From Zygnema cylindricum (taxonomy: Eukaryota; Streptophyta; Zygnematophyceae; Zygnematales; Zygnemataceae), in assembly GCA_037447655.1 (NCBI GenBank), contig JBBHKE010001258.1, positions 450,327-514,326 on the forward strand: 64,000 nucleotides of DNA, written 5' to 3'. Made by a program: the position numbers and the translations under genes. Below, piece after piece: positions 1 through 19,100 of this stretch (position 1 is the first letter of the stretch; each line of letters opens with the position of its first letter). Below the pieces are notes generated by a model. That model did not search any database. It saw nothing but the letters and a program-made list of their open reading frames with translations, and was not told the origin of the DNA.

Positions 1-1746
1 GGAGGAAAACGACAGTTACTTTAGCACATGCGAAAGTACCCTAAGTCAAAGTTGTTCGACGGATTGACAGTCAAATCTAAACTCAACAGGACGTAACTTG
101 TACTAATTTGTACATAAAATGTACAGTTTCTGACAAGCTGACGCAACTACCTGCGCGTAGCAAAAATTGTCATAGCGTTAGCAATTTATTTGTTTCTATT
201 GAAATATTTATCACACTCTTTGTGTGAGTCAGAACTTCTACATCAACTCCTTAGTAACAATTCTTAGATAGGCTGCAACGGTAACATATAGCTAGCTAAC
301 GCGGTTATTTTGTCAATCTGTCACTTTGAATTTGGCGTTAGTAATGGTACCTTCCTTGAAGATTTATTTTCTTGGCGGCTTATTTGAAAAAAAAACGAAG
401 AAGGCGTTCGTAAAGATTTCAAACTTACTGCGAACAAATAGTGTAGCAATGCAACGTCCCTTTTCGTAAATGTCACAACGATAACATCTAGCGCCAGGTT
501 CAAATCCTAACTAACACGATTATTTTCTCACGGTCTGTCTCTTTGAATTTGGCGTTAGTAATTGCAGCCTCCTTGAAGATTTGTTTTTATGGCGGCTTCT
601 TTGAAAAAAAATCGAAGAAGACGTTTGTACAGGTTTCAAACTTACCGTGCACAAATAGTATGGCACTGCAACGTCTCTTTTTGTAAATGTCTGTACGGTT
701 CTGATAAAATTTCGTACTTTTTTCGTGATATTTCTGTTCACTTTACTGGCCAGAAATCTTTTCGTCAAAGTTCGTACATTTTCCGTGATAAACCGTTCAT
801 TTCCCGTAAAATACCGTACATTTCCCGTTAAATACCGTACATTTCCCGTAAATTTTCCGTTCAGTTTATCGGACAGAAAGTACTCCGCGTTTTTTTGCGA
901 TTTTTTCAAAAGTCACGAATTATACGTAGAAATCGGAAAAAATGTAAAAATCGCACGATTTGAACAATAGCGGTTGAGACCCATCGAACAAGAAAACGAG
1001 TCTACAGCTGGTACACTGAACATGTTTTATGCTTTATACGTATAGCGGTATGTTTGAGTAGGATTTCGTACATGTAAATAGTCAAAAGTTTCATGTAATG
1101 TAGGTGTTATCGATAGTTCTCACAATTTCACCCTTGGACAGCCAGTTTTGAACATATTCGTCGGTGATCGAGAAGCTTAAAAAAGTAGGCCGCACCCGCT
1201 CATTCGAGGGGGCGAAAATAGTTCCACATTTTTACAATGTGTCGTTTTGCTAAGTACGGCCAATACTTGCTATTGCGTCATACTTATAGGTATGTCCCCA
1301 TCTACTTGTAACTTAGCGAACTTATTTTGTTTTTTAGCGCAAATCCGGCGGACTCGGATTCCAAGTATCCCTATGTGTAACAAAAGTGTTACTTAAAGAT
1401 GTGACGATTGTATACGTCGACAGTGCCCGTGACGGCTGTCAACATCTACAATCTGCGATGACGCACGTTATTTTTTGTAAATCGCTTGTAGACGTACCGC
1501 CTTCCAGCCTGTGTCGTTTCACGGTTGGAGGAGATGCGCTTTGTCTTTGCATCTCCTATGCGGTCGACGTAAAATGGCATTGAAATCTTGAGTTCCCTGC
1601 GAAAAAATATGTGTTCCTATTTTTTTTAGAGAAAATACTTTGTTTTAAAACACATCACCGATGTGTTTTAAAGAAAAGTTTGAAGATGACGTTTCTTATC
1701 GTGGCCATGGGACGAAAAACACAAAACTACAACATGTAGTACATTC
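1..1746. other. Repeat-rich non-coding stretch
   Basis: No convincing exon is seen on either strand. The stretch is AT-rich. Positions 1-50 resemble 2790-2840, sharing AGGAAAACGACAG followed by an ACATG...CCCTAAG motif, so the window opens inside a repeat. A direct duplication lies at about 272-695. Positions 760-870 carry four or five diverged copies of a ~22 bp unit with cores such as CCGTACATTTCCCGTAAA. The short open frames here follow these repeats and have no recognisable domain. Confidence 0.6.
272..695. repeat. Direct duplication, ~217 bp offset
   Basis: Two adjacent copies share the same order of landmarks: CTTTGAATTTGGCGTTAGTA (about 324 and 541), CCTTGAAGATTT, GGCGGCTT, an A-tract followed by CGAAGAAG, CAAACTTAC, and GCAACGTC near 450 and 668. 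The offset is about 217 bp and copies differ by scattered substitutions and small gaps. It looks like an old tandem duplication of unclassified repeat DNA, not a gene. Confidence 0.75.
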
Positions 1747-2704
1747 TAAGGGCACTTTCTCATGTAACCAAAACTTAGTTTTGTAACTTTGCTTTTTAGC
1801 GAAGATTCTCCGTACTACTTTCAGTGCATTTTTAAGTAAAGAAATGAAATCGTTAGTTTAGATTGTGACGGATGTAGACGTGGGTGTAATTTGTGACGGT
1901 TGTAGACGACCACCAAACTCGCGACAATTAATGACATTTACAAAATAGTGACGGTTGTAGACGTCTAGCTACTTGTGACATTGTAGATGTTTAGGGTTTG
2001 TGACATTTTGACGTCACACTCAATTATGACAGCGTCGACGTCACAAATTCTAACACGTTCCGCCATGGTTTCCTGATATTTTTTTCAGTCCTTTTCACTC
2101 TACTTGCCATCAAAATACGCCCAAATATAGTAAAAAGAAATCGTTTTTAGGGATCTTTTATTTGACACCATTATTGACGTTTTTCATTGCAAGAATTGTG
2201 ATGTAGACGCGGTGGTGGGAGAGGGAGAGAGAGAGAGAGGGGCCCTTTGATGGACTTTGTTTTTTGCAAAATGGCGTCCGTTAGTCGAGACCCCTCCACG
2301 GCCCCTGTACGGAAAAAAGCGAACGGAAAAAAGTCACACACAGGTTGGAATCGTGCAGTGGGTTTTTATTTTGGTACTCCGCGCACAAAAGTTGTCAAAA
2401 ACTTCCGACACGTGCGACAACATTTGCCTATTCGCTCACATCATGGAACTTTATTTAAAATCACCTCGGGCGAGGTGATTTTATATAAAGTTTGAAGATG
2501 AGATGGAAGGACGCGAAAGTGGGTCAAAGCGCTATACGACAAACTGCATCACGCTAGACGACAAAGTGCAGTACATATAAAGTTTCAAGGTAACGCAACT
2601 TGTACGGTGGTAATTTCAATTTTTTGGTACAGCTGCAGATTTTTTCGTTGAGGGGCTACATTATGGAAATAAATGTAACTTTAGTACATGGGAAAGTGCC
2701 CTAA
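1747..2704 (+). mobile_element. ~958 bp transposon-like element, copy 1
   Basis: The left edge reads TAAGGGCACTTTCTCATGTA. The right edge is its imperfect inverse, TACATGGGAAAGTGCCCTAA, giving terminal inverted repeats of about 20 bp. The interior matches, in reverse orientation, the element at 13410-14363: GATTCTCCGTACTACTTT, repeated GTGACGGTTGTAGACG units, a shared GTGACGTC-type stretch, GCCATGGTTT, a GA-rich run, and a shared hairpin (AAAATCACC...GGTGATTTT). No transposase is visible, so it is probably non-autonomous. ATTC occurs on both sides (1743-1746 and 2705-2708), a possible target duplication, unproven. Confidence 0.65.
2457..2482. repeat. Near-perfect palindrome inside element copy 1
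   Basis: AAAATCACCTCG is followed by GG and then by its exact reverse complement. With one mismatch the arms extend to about 21 bp (ACTTTAT... to ...ATAAAGT). A related palindrome with the same AAAATCACC arms sits near 13648-13672 in the inverted copy, so the hairpin is a conserved internal part of the family. Confidence 0.8.
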
Positions 2705-5006
2705 ATTCGACGAAGATGCAAAAGGTACTTCTCCATTTTTCGATTTTTTTGTACGGTTGAAACTTATGCGCTACGGCGCTAAGTTTTAGAGGAAAACGAC
2801 AGGAAAAATCCTTGCTTTGGCACATGGAGACATACCCTTAAGTTCGTAAATAATTCGATCACTTTGTTCAATGCTGGCGTGAGTCAAAACGCTTACTTTT
2901 TGAGATAAAATACATCCTTTGAATGACAAACATCTCGACATTGTCACTTCGATCCTTGCTCCTCCGATATTTCTAAACATCATCGACCATGACAAATAGA
3001 CCAACGAAGCAACAGAGAAAAAACGAACAAAAACGAAGGGGACGGTCACTGATTATCCGTAAACTACGGACACGTTAGTGTACGATCAAATCGCGATTTG
3101 CGGACGTTCACGTCTAACAGGTTTGCACTTTGCAACTTTCGCTCCATACGCAATCTAAAATGTTGTAGTTCTAGGCACGACAAAACGTCACTGAAAAACA
3201 TCGTAGCCGTCCAAGTTTAATCCATAGTCGTCCAAGTTTAATCTTGACGGTCAGAGATTGTTAGCGGCAACCCTAAATGCGGTACGCCTTAGCTACAGTT
3301 TTGTAGTTTTTCGTGCGCTTGTTCAGTTCGTTTGGCCCAGTGGACCTGTGCCTCTTCCAGGAAACAATATTTTTGGTACTTCAATTTGGTTTGAAAATTA
3401 ATAAATTATGATTGCCTATAATGCATCTGTTCTCCACATCTTAAAGTGACTATGAAGAGAGGGGAGGGAAAGTGCGTGGATTGCAGAAGAGGAATGGAGC
3501 TAGGGAGAGGGAGAGAAAAGTTGAGAGAGGAGAGATGGGAGTGGGAGGGAGAGAGGGTTAGAGGGATATGGAATGTTGTTTGAAGGGTGTGTGTGTCTAG
3601 AAGGGTGTGTACACAATATGGGTGTAAAACAAAAAAATTAAGACTTTAATGTGATGCCTTAATCTAATACAGACACAACAATTGAGTGCAACACTTCGAC
3701 GAATAGTGGTATCTCAATGATAAGTTTCCAGTTCCATTTTCAGTCACGGTTTTTAGTTCCATGTAGAGGATAAGCTTTCTATGGACAACGCAATTTTAAA
3801 CAATAACATTTTGTCCTTTTCGGTTCTACTTATATATTTTTTTCGTTTCCATCTCCGTCTCCATTCTAGGATTCGCAAATTATCAAGTTTTTTTTCTCAA
3901 ACAATAGTAATTTGTTGATTCACGGGTGCTTTAGCCACAAACCCTAAACCCTGACACGAATATTCTTTCAAAATTGTTGAAACTTTTACTATTTCTTTGA
4001 ATAAATGTTCCCAATGTTGTGGATAATGAATATCTTTGATAATACTTTTATGTAAATACGTAAATTAAGACCTATCGAGATATTTAATCATTTAGCAATT
4101 CCATTTCCTGTTAAAATGGACGAATTCTTACTCTGGAATGGCCTAAAAAGTTCCATAATAAGAAACCTACCGGGATACCTGACACCTACATTATGACCTT
4201 ATCGGAACAGGAAACGGGCGCATAGAACAGGGATATGATGGTACAGTCCATACATTGTACAACCTTTATGTTTTTAAGGACACAATGGAGTTCAGAGAGC
4301 GTTAGTTGCTCAGAATTCTTTCCTAGTGACATTTCAGTATGTAGAATAAAAATTAAAACAAAACAAAAAACATGTTGATAAAATTTGACAGAATACTCCA
4401 CTTAAACAACAAATAACCAACTGGACCAGAGCAAGCGACTAAACAATATAAAACTGTTTCAATGATTCAGTTACTTTCTCATGAAGTTACACAATGGCAT
4501 TCAGACTGCCACAACAGTGCAAAAACATTTTCTATCTTTGTTCAAATCATCCGCATTTGCAGGGTTTAAAACAATTATATCCATTCTACCAATGAATCAC
4601 AATATATTGTCCGCTTGATCCAAGTCATCGAAAACCAATTCTCTATACCACTCCATTGTAAAACAAATAAAGATGTGATCTAACACTTGGGACATGCATC
4701 ATACATTCAAATTGTTCCAATGATTGGCTATTTCTGAAATTGGAAAAACCTTTATTTATAGACGAAACAGCAAAAGACACAGGTTTTAGACATTAAAAAG
4801 AAAAAAACGATTTGGGTTGGTAATTATATAAACTCATCACAAATGGTGTGGCTAAATTTGAAAAATGAGAGCGCCAGGAAAAACAAAGAGGTATACGGTT
4901 TATTTTCTGATTCCACATAATATTGCACAAATGGTGACATTTATCCTGCAAAGCAAACAGAGTCTACATCACAAAGTTGGTCCTACTTAAACATACCTGA
5001 TTGAGT
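2705..5006. other. Gene-free stretch
   Basis: No supported exon. Position 2790-2841 carries another copy of the ACATGG...CCCTTAAG edge motif. Positions 3450-3620 are purine-rich (GAGAGGGAG runs). The rest is AT-rich sequence of no recognised class up to the last recognisable exon of the CHD pseudogene. Confidence 0.5.
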
Positions 5007-12394
<7,388 letters not shown>

Positions 12395-12409
12395 GGAAAT
12401 TTAGGAGAG

Positions 12410-12525
12410 AGAAAGAGAGAGAGAGAGGGAGAGGGAGAGGGGAGGGAGAGGGAGAGGGAGAGGGAGAGGGAGAGGGAGAGGGAGAGGGAGAGGGAGAGGA
12501 AGAGAGGGAGAGAGAGAGAGAGAGA
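12410..12525. repeat. (GGGAGA)n purine tract just upstream of an ATG
   Basis: Almost pure GGGAGA/GAGAGG repeats lie on the plus strand, starting ~16 bases upstream of the ATG at 12394. In the minus-strand transcript this is a CT-rich leader or core promoter, like the pyrimidine patches common in plant promoters. Any promoter role is inferred. Confidence 0.7.
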
Positions 12526-12785
12526 TGAAACTACCAAAGGGAAGAAAGAGGGGAAGAGAGGAGGCCAGCAAACGGAAGGGGAGAGGAGGAGCGTCAGCAG
12601 AAGTAGAGAGACTGCGGAGTGAGGAGGAGTGGAGAGAGAATGGCTATCGATTATGGCTCAGCCAGCTCTTATTGCCATAACTGGCAACCGAGTTCTGGCG
12701 GGAAAAAGGGTGCCGCACTTTTTCACATTTTTGAATTTAATTTTTAACACTGAAATTTCAAATTTGAGCGGAAATTTGAAATTCA

Positions 12786-13003
12786 ATCGTGTATCGCTAT
12801 TAGTGTTTTTTTTTGTCGGCGCTTTTAAACATATTTTTCCGTGCACACTTTTCCGACTGCTCATCTGACGGTTGGGAATGAAAAGTAAGATTCTACACAT
12901 TCCGATTTACCACCTCCAATCAGAAATCGCACGTGTGCACGGAAAACGATGCTTTATGTGGCGAAAAAAATAATCACACTAATACTGTAGCGATACAGTG
13001 CGT
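12786..13003. mobile_element. ~220 bp MITE, copy 1 of the 'TATCGCTATTAG' family
   Basis: The left end has GTGTATCGCTATTAGTGTT and a T-run. The right end has the inverse, A-run CACACTAAT...AGCGATACAGTG. The interior has TTTTTCCGTGCACACTT on the left and GTGTGCACGGAAAA on the right, a second inverted pair. The same layout recurs at 48564-48779, 52045-52268 and 54347-54566. It carries no open frame and is a non-autonomous DNA element by structure. Confidence 0.7.
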
Positions 13004-13170
13004 ACTGTTGGTTTGAGAGAAACGCCTCCGAAAAAGTGAAAAGTTGGCGGGGAAATTCAAAATTTCATATTTGACGCCCGTGAAATTTCAGTTTCCACTT
13101 TTGCACTTTTGCAAAATCGCCCCAGCCGCAATTTTAAATTTTTACGCGCGCAAAATTTGTCGTAAAAATT

Positions 13171-13228
13171 AAGAACAGGAATACCGTACATCTTGTGACA
13201 AGATGGATGTACGGTATTCCTGTTCTTT
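13171..13228. repeat. Hairpin 1 (21-bp perfect arms plus bulge)
   Basis: AAGAACAGGAATACCGTACA... pairs with ...TGTACGGTATTCCTGTTCTT. The 21 outer pairs are perfect, followed by a 3-nt bulge and five more pairs around a tiny loop. It is followed after 3 nt by hairpin 2. It could be a young foldback element or a small-RNA precursor; no transcript evidence is available. Confidence 0.8.
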
Positions 13229-13231
13229 AAT

Positions 13232-13318
13232 TTCCAACAAATGTGACATGCTCACGGACGGTGTTCACACAATATTCTTGTGTGAACATCGTCCGTGGGC
13301 ATGTCACATTTGTTGGAA
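13232..13318. repeat. Hairpin 2 (41-bp arms, 5-nt loop)
   Basis: The left arm 13232-13272 begins TTCCAACAAATGTGACATG and the right arm 13278-13318 is its complement. The only differences are two positions that become G-U pairs in a plus-strand RNA. The loop is TATTC. Such a long, nearly perfect stem is what a Dicer substrate looks like, but a recent inverted duplication would look the same. Confidence 0.8.
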
Positions 13319-13409
13319 TCTTAAAATAAATTGTAGATTTGGATTTTACCCGCCCGACTTTGCGAAATATATGCTGACCGGCAGGAGTTGCCTTATATTT
13401 GATTATTTG

Positions 13410-14363
13410 TTAGGGTATGTCCCCATGTATTAAAGTATCTACTTTTCTCTGTCTTTTTGCCTTGAAATTCAGGGAACTTTGACAAAAACTTTAGCCGTAC
13501 GAAAAAATCATTTTTACCAAAGTAAAGTAAACGTCAATTCATACTTTGAATGTACAGCGTGTTTGTCGTCATGTGAACGCATTTTGGCGTTTTCCCCTTT
13601 TCGACCCCCGGGCAAGAGAATCCAGCCCAAAAAAAAACTTCATCCAAAATCACCTCGAGGGGGTGATTTTAGTTCAAGTACCGCTCAAACAGCGAATGAG
13701 AAATGACCCACGGACGCGCCACAAGAGTGTGAAAAATTTAGGACGAGGGAGAGTCCTCGCTATTTTTCTCCGTGCCGTCACGCGCATGTACGGAAAAAAA
13801 TCTGCAGGGGTCTCCAACCTTCACTTTCATTTATGGGGTCCTTTGCAAAATTTTGCGCCGTCGTCGCCTCTCCCCTCTCCCTCTCACACCATCGCTTTTA
13901 TCTCACACTGTTTAGAATGAGAGACGACAATATTGGTATAAAATGAAAGATATTTTAAAAATATTATTTTTGACAATTTTTAGGTTTTTTTTTAATGGCA
14001 AGTCGAGCGAGAAAAGTAGAAAAAACGAAATCGGAAAACCATGGCAGAAAGTTATTGAATCAGTGACGTTGACGTTGTCATAAGTGAGCGTGACGTCACA
14101 ATATCACCAAACCCTAAACATCTACGATTTCACAAAAATCTAGACGTCTACAACTGTCGCTGTTTTTGTTGCGTCACCAATCGTCGGAAGTTTCGTAGTC
14201 GCCTTCAATCGTCACAAGTTGTACCTACGTCTACAACCGTCACATTCCAAAGTTCCGATTTCATTTTCGCACATAGGGACGCTCTTCAAAGTAGTACGGA
14301 GAATCCTTCCTACAGTCCAAAATACTTTATCAAAGTACCGATTACATGGGGACGTACCTTTAA
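13410..14363 (-). mobile_element. ~954 bp transposon-like element, inverted copy 2
   Basis: The edges read TTAGGGTATGTCCCCATGTA and, inverted, TACATGGGGACGTACCTTTAA. The interior aligns in reverse to 1747-2704 over its whole length, including the AAAATCACC...GGTGATTTT hairpin (about 13648-13672), the GA/CT-rich run and the repeated TCTACAACYGTC units. Length is within a few bases of copy 1. Together the two copies bracket the CHD pseudogene in opposite orientation. No transposase is present. Confidence 0.65.
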
Positions 14364-14469
14364 TCATGGAAGGTACGTGAACGGCTGCAATTCCTTTTTT
14401 CGACGTGGCTGACTATATCTAAACTCTGAAGAACGAGACATCGTTATCGCTATTAGCTCAAATAGCAAA

Positions 14470-14503
14470 CGGCCGGCCGGCCAGATGGCCGGTTAGGCCG
14501 GTT
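14470..14503. repeat. GGCCGG-rich palindromic cluster
   Basis: GGCCGGCCGGCCAGATGGCCGG and a following TTAGGCCGG form overlapping self-complementary GC blocks in an AT-rich setting. No function is assigned. Confidence 0.6.
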
Positions 14504-15118
14504 TCACACGTTATCTAAAGTTCAAGTTGATAGGACGGAAACTCATTCTTGTCGTGGATCTCGTGGTAGACGAGACGTGCCCTGTTACAGAAACAAAGTA
14601 AAAAGGAAAAAAAGCAATCGTGCATTTCATAACCACAAACCGGTGACGCTTTCACATTAATGGATTTTTGTTGATTGCACAACCGGATGATTAGAGATGA
14701 GCGGCTTAAATGACAAGTTAGAAAAGGCAGGCTCTGCATCGACATATTAGTCAAATTAGGCTCTCCGAACTACATATTTAACTAAATTTAGAGAGCTACA
14801 ATCCTCCAACACTTCACGGTTTCATCGACCACATTGTTCGAAAACTCAAATGCGTCAATGTTAACTACTTGAGTTCTTTACTATACATAATCATGTATTA
14901 CTACAAGTGACACGGTTTCACCAACCACGATGTTTGAAAACTCAAATGCATATGAAGGTCTCTTACATGAGGCTTAACAACTGAAGAGATAAAAGTGAAA
15001 TCCTCGTGGACGAGAGATCCTTGTATCCTCAACTATCCTTGGACGACAATTTCTCGACCTATCTCCATCTTGCGGATATTCACAAAATATTTGTTCGATG
15101 TCGATGTTTGACCACAAT

Positions 15119-15965
15119 AATAAATAAGATGCAAGGAGATGAATTAATTTGGCTAGACATTTGATATAATCCTTATTTCATGACCAAAACGTGCTAAATT
15201 TTGTCATCTGGACCAAACATGGAGTCATATAAAGACATTAATTTGGCTCCTTCTTCACATCATATTCCTTTTACAAGAGTATAAGATTTGTTTTTATTGC
15301 TTTGTCATTTTTTCCGAAAATACATCTGTTAAACCATCTTATGTACAAGCATGATGAAAATGTAGAATTGTGGAGGACGATTAAAAGAGAAAGGAAAAAA
15401 AGAAAACACGTGACAACTGATTCTCGAGAACATTCAAGAACATTTATTACTTTGTGATGCTGATCGGACAAAATACACCGCATATCGCAATTAGTGTGAT
15501 GTTTGACACTAATAGCGTTACATGGTGTAGTTTCTCAAGCAAACCAAAGAATCCGCAGATCAATGTTTCCATGTGAGTCCACAAAAAGGTATACGTATGG
15601 CACAGTTAGTACAACTTTTACGGAAAAATGTTACAAAAAGTATACGTGTGGTACAGTTTGTACAATTTTACAGAAAAATGTTTGTAAGTGGTGAAACAAA
15701 CATTAACACTAATAGTGATTTACGATCTAGTTTCTCAAGCAAACCAAAGTCTAGTCTTCATAGACTAATATTTCCAAGTGATTTCACAAAAAGTATACTT
15801 ACAATACAGTTCGTACAGTTTTGCAGATCAGTATATCATAGTAAACTATGAGTACAGTTTATACGCCAATTAGTCTAATTGTCTAATACACTTCACACAA
15901 ATCGTACAATGATGAGTACAGTTCGTACATCTAGCATACATTCAATCAGTCCGTATAATACCGAA
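15119..15965 (+). repeat. ~0.85 kb dispersed direct repeat, copy A
   Basis: It matches 20135-20850 in the same orientation. Shared landmarks include AATAAGATGCAAGGAG, ATCTGGACCAAAC, TGGAGTCATAT, ATTGCTTT-TCATTTTTTCC, GTGACAACTGATTC, TTTGTGATGCTGATCGGACA, GCAAACCAAAG-type text, TGAGTACAGTTCGTACATCTA and TCCGTATAATACCGAACA. Both copies contain MITE-like ends (ACACTAATAGCG). The pair flanks the universal stress protein gene. No coding capacity is seen. Confidence 0.75.
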
Positions 15966-16151
15966 CAATTTACTACTGTACGCTGGTACGGATATGAGAG
16001 TCGTGGCTGAATCAATCTAAAATTGACGGCGTAAAAGTTTTTTGAGATCACGATTTTGAGATGTTTGGGTTTTGCGAAGATTTCGGAAGAGTTTCGGAGA
16101 TGTTTTAAGCACTGGCTCTTTCGGCCTTTTATTTTTTTCTCCCCCTCTCCC

Positions 16152-19100
16152 TCATCCCTCTCTCCTTTTCTTCTCCTTGTCTCTTTCTTCTCTCATCTCA
16201 CTCTCTGACCGCACCAACCGTCCATTACCGACTGGAACGGAGCTATGGTTGACCAGCCAATGACTGACGCTTCCCAGAAGCATTCTGCACAACATTTCCA
16301 TGCGGAAAAATCAGTTAAAATTTGTTATTCTTGAACAATAGTCAAAGCAAAAAACCAGTTCTCACTCTCTCGCCGTTTTTCTTATTTTTGTAAATCGGTT
16401 CCATGAGGAAAATACTGTTGAATATCATTTTGTTTTTGGACAGGGGTTACATGTGCTCTTATCATGTACTTCTTTTCTTTTCTCTACGTTTCCATGTAAA
16501 AAACTATGCAATGCAATTTAGTTTAAGCATGGTACAAAACAGTTCAGTGAAGTACAGAACACTACAGTACAGTATAATACAAACTGTTCAGTAAGGTATG
16601 GCATGATAAAGTACAGTACTGTACAGTACAGTACAGACAGTACAGTAAAGTAGAAACTGTTCCAAGTTTAAAAACTGATAGATCATCATATTACGATTTT
16701 CATTTCCTAAGAAAATCATGAAAATTCACAAGACCTCAAACCTAGATTCTCATAGATACAGTTAGAACGAAAAGCATTTTGTCTCCTTCTAAAAATCACA
16801 AATGATAATAAGACCATTTCCTGGGTAACATTTTAAAAGAAAAGATGTTTAACTTAGAATTGTGTCCATTTTTTTCAATAAAATCTTTATCTTTCATGAA
16901 CCAAACCGACCTCTTCATATTCCCAAGTCCCCGACTCCCGACGATAATCATGGCCACGTTCTCCGCCTCAGAAGCTTCCAAAATCTGCGTCCGGGCATCT
17001 CCTTTCATCACCATACCGGAAAAATTCACCTGCCACGTGGCACTTTCGAAATGTGTCAGCTTGCCAAGTGGCACCTTCGAATCTCAGTTACCACATGAAA
17101 CGCTAAAATGTCAGCTTATTGTCACCTGGCACCTTCAGATCTTAGCTAGCCAGCTGGAGGTCTCAGATTGCCACGTGGCACTTTGAGATGTCACTTTGCC
17201 ACGTGGCACCTTCAGATGTTAACTTGCCATGCGGAACCGTTAAATGTCAGCTGGCAAATAGAGATCTCAACTTGTTGCATGGCACTTAGAGATGTGAGCT
17301 TCATACGTGGCAGTTTGAAATGCCAGCTTGCCACCTGGGAATTGTAAAAGCTTGCGATGTAGCACTTTGAGATGTGAGTTTGACACGTGTCACCTTCAGG
17401 TATTAGCTTACCACGTGGCACCTTCAGATGTTTACTTGTCATGCGTCACTGTCAAATGTCAGCTAGCCACGTGGAAATTTGAGATCTCAACTTGTTGCAA
17501 GTCAACTTTCCACGTGGCAATTATAAACGCGAGTTTGCCACATGTCACTTTGAGATGTGAGCTTGCCACGTGTCATCCAATCAGATCAATAAGCTCTAAA
17601 TATTTCCAACAGCCTCCATCAAAATTCAAATCTCTTCTTTAACCTTTTCTCCAACGAGACAAATCAAAATCAAAACATAAGATAAACTCTTTATAATAAA
17701 CCTTTAGTATGGATGAAAACCAAAAATTTTTCAGCAAAATCTTCAACATCCTGTAACTTCCCCTCCGTTTGAAAAATAATCACACCGTCAAACAAGCAAA
17801 AAAGAAAAAAAGTAAAAGGAAAAAAAACAACCAATTTTTTCTCTGAAAAGCATAAGAGACAATTAGAAAATGAACAGCTCAAAAGAACTTTTTCAAAATA
17901 ACCTTAAGAAGCTCTAGAAAAAACCTAAAAAATCCTAAAATCTCCCAAAAAATCGTATATGACAAAAGAGAAACCTATTCAAAGCAGTATTTACCCTTTT
18001 TTCCCGCGCCTCGGCCTCCAATTCTGCCAGTAGCTTCTCACTTTTCCGGCCCTGCTCGGCCTCCCACTGCACCAGAGCCTCTGACGTCAGCATCCCTGTC
18101 AGCCCTGCAAAGCAAATGCCATGCTGATGTCAGCATCCCTGCTTAAAACGCTGATCCCTGAAAGTCAATGCCATGCTGAATGTCAGCAACAGTGCTTATA
18201 ACTGTCGTCCCTGCAAAGTCAATACCACGATGACGTCAGCAATCCTGTTATTACGCTTACGTCAGCATGCATGGCAGCCATGCAAAGAAGTTCGTGGTGG
18301 AATGACATCAGCATGCTTGTCAAGATTGATAATCGATAACATGCTGACGTCAGCAACCCTGTTTTCTTTCCGATGGTAGGGCTGACATCATCATTGTGAA
18401 CCATCTGACGCTGATTCAGTACTGTGGTGACGTCATCGTATATGTCACCAAGCCAACACGGGGACCGTGCTGACATCAGCATGCCGGTCAGTGCAGGCTT
18501 GGCGTCAGCAATGCCTGTTACTTCTCCGTAATTAGCGTCATAATGACGTCAGCATGGTTATCATCCCAAGAGTCCAGCTATGCCAAAATAACAATCTCAT
18601 TGCTCCCTCTCCATCTCCCTCCCTCCCTCCTTCCCTCCCCCTTCCCCTTTATTTCTCCGCTTCTCCCACTCTTATCCCTTCCCTGTTCCCCTTCCCCCCT
18701 TCCTCCCTTTTCCCCTTCAACCCTCCCCCAACCCCTTCCTAATTCCTTTCCCGTCCCTTCCCTTCCCTTCCCCCTTTTGTTCCCCTGCTCTCTCTTCCCC
18801 CTCTCCCTTCCCCCCTCCGCCCACACCCACCCCGCCCACCATAGTCCTGTCCTCTCTCCACGTGGAGCGCCACCAGTGTGTCACCCGGGTGCACTACAGA
18901 CAAAGCCGTACGGAAAGCCTGCAATCCGTACAAAACGTACCGTTGAAATGAGTAGTGCATTTTGGCAGGACGGTCCAAAAAAAAGTACGATTGAAAAGGA
19001 CAATAACATAGTCCTTAAAAAAATGCACGGCTGAAATGTACGTTACGTTCGTATGAGAAGCCAACCGAATATTCGTTTTTGGACAAAGAAAGGCTGGAAG

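Noticed and set aside
490-515. GGTTCAAATCC, like a tRNA T-arm
   Set aside because: No complementary T stem, anticodon arm or acceptor stem surrounds it.
17028-17580. Regular repeats resembling a CRISPR array
   Set aside because: Units are diverged along their whole length, there are no unique spacers, and the DNA is clearly a eukaryotic intron.
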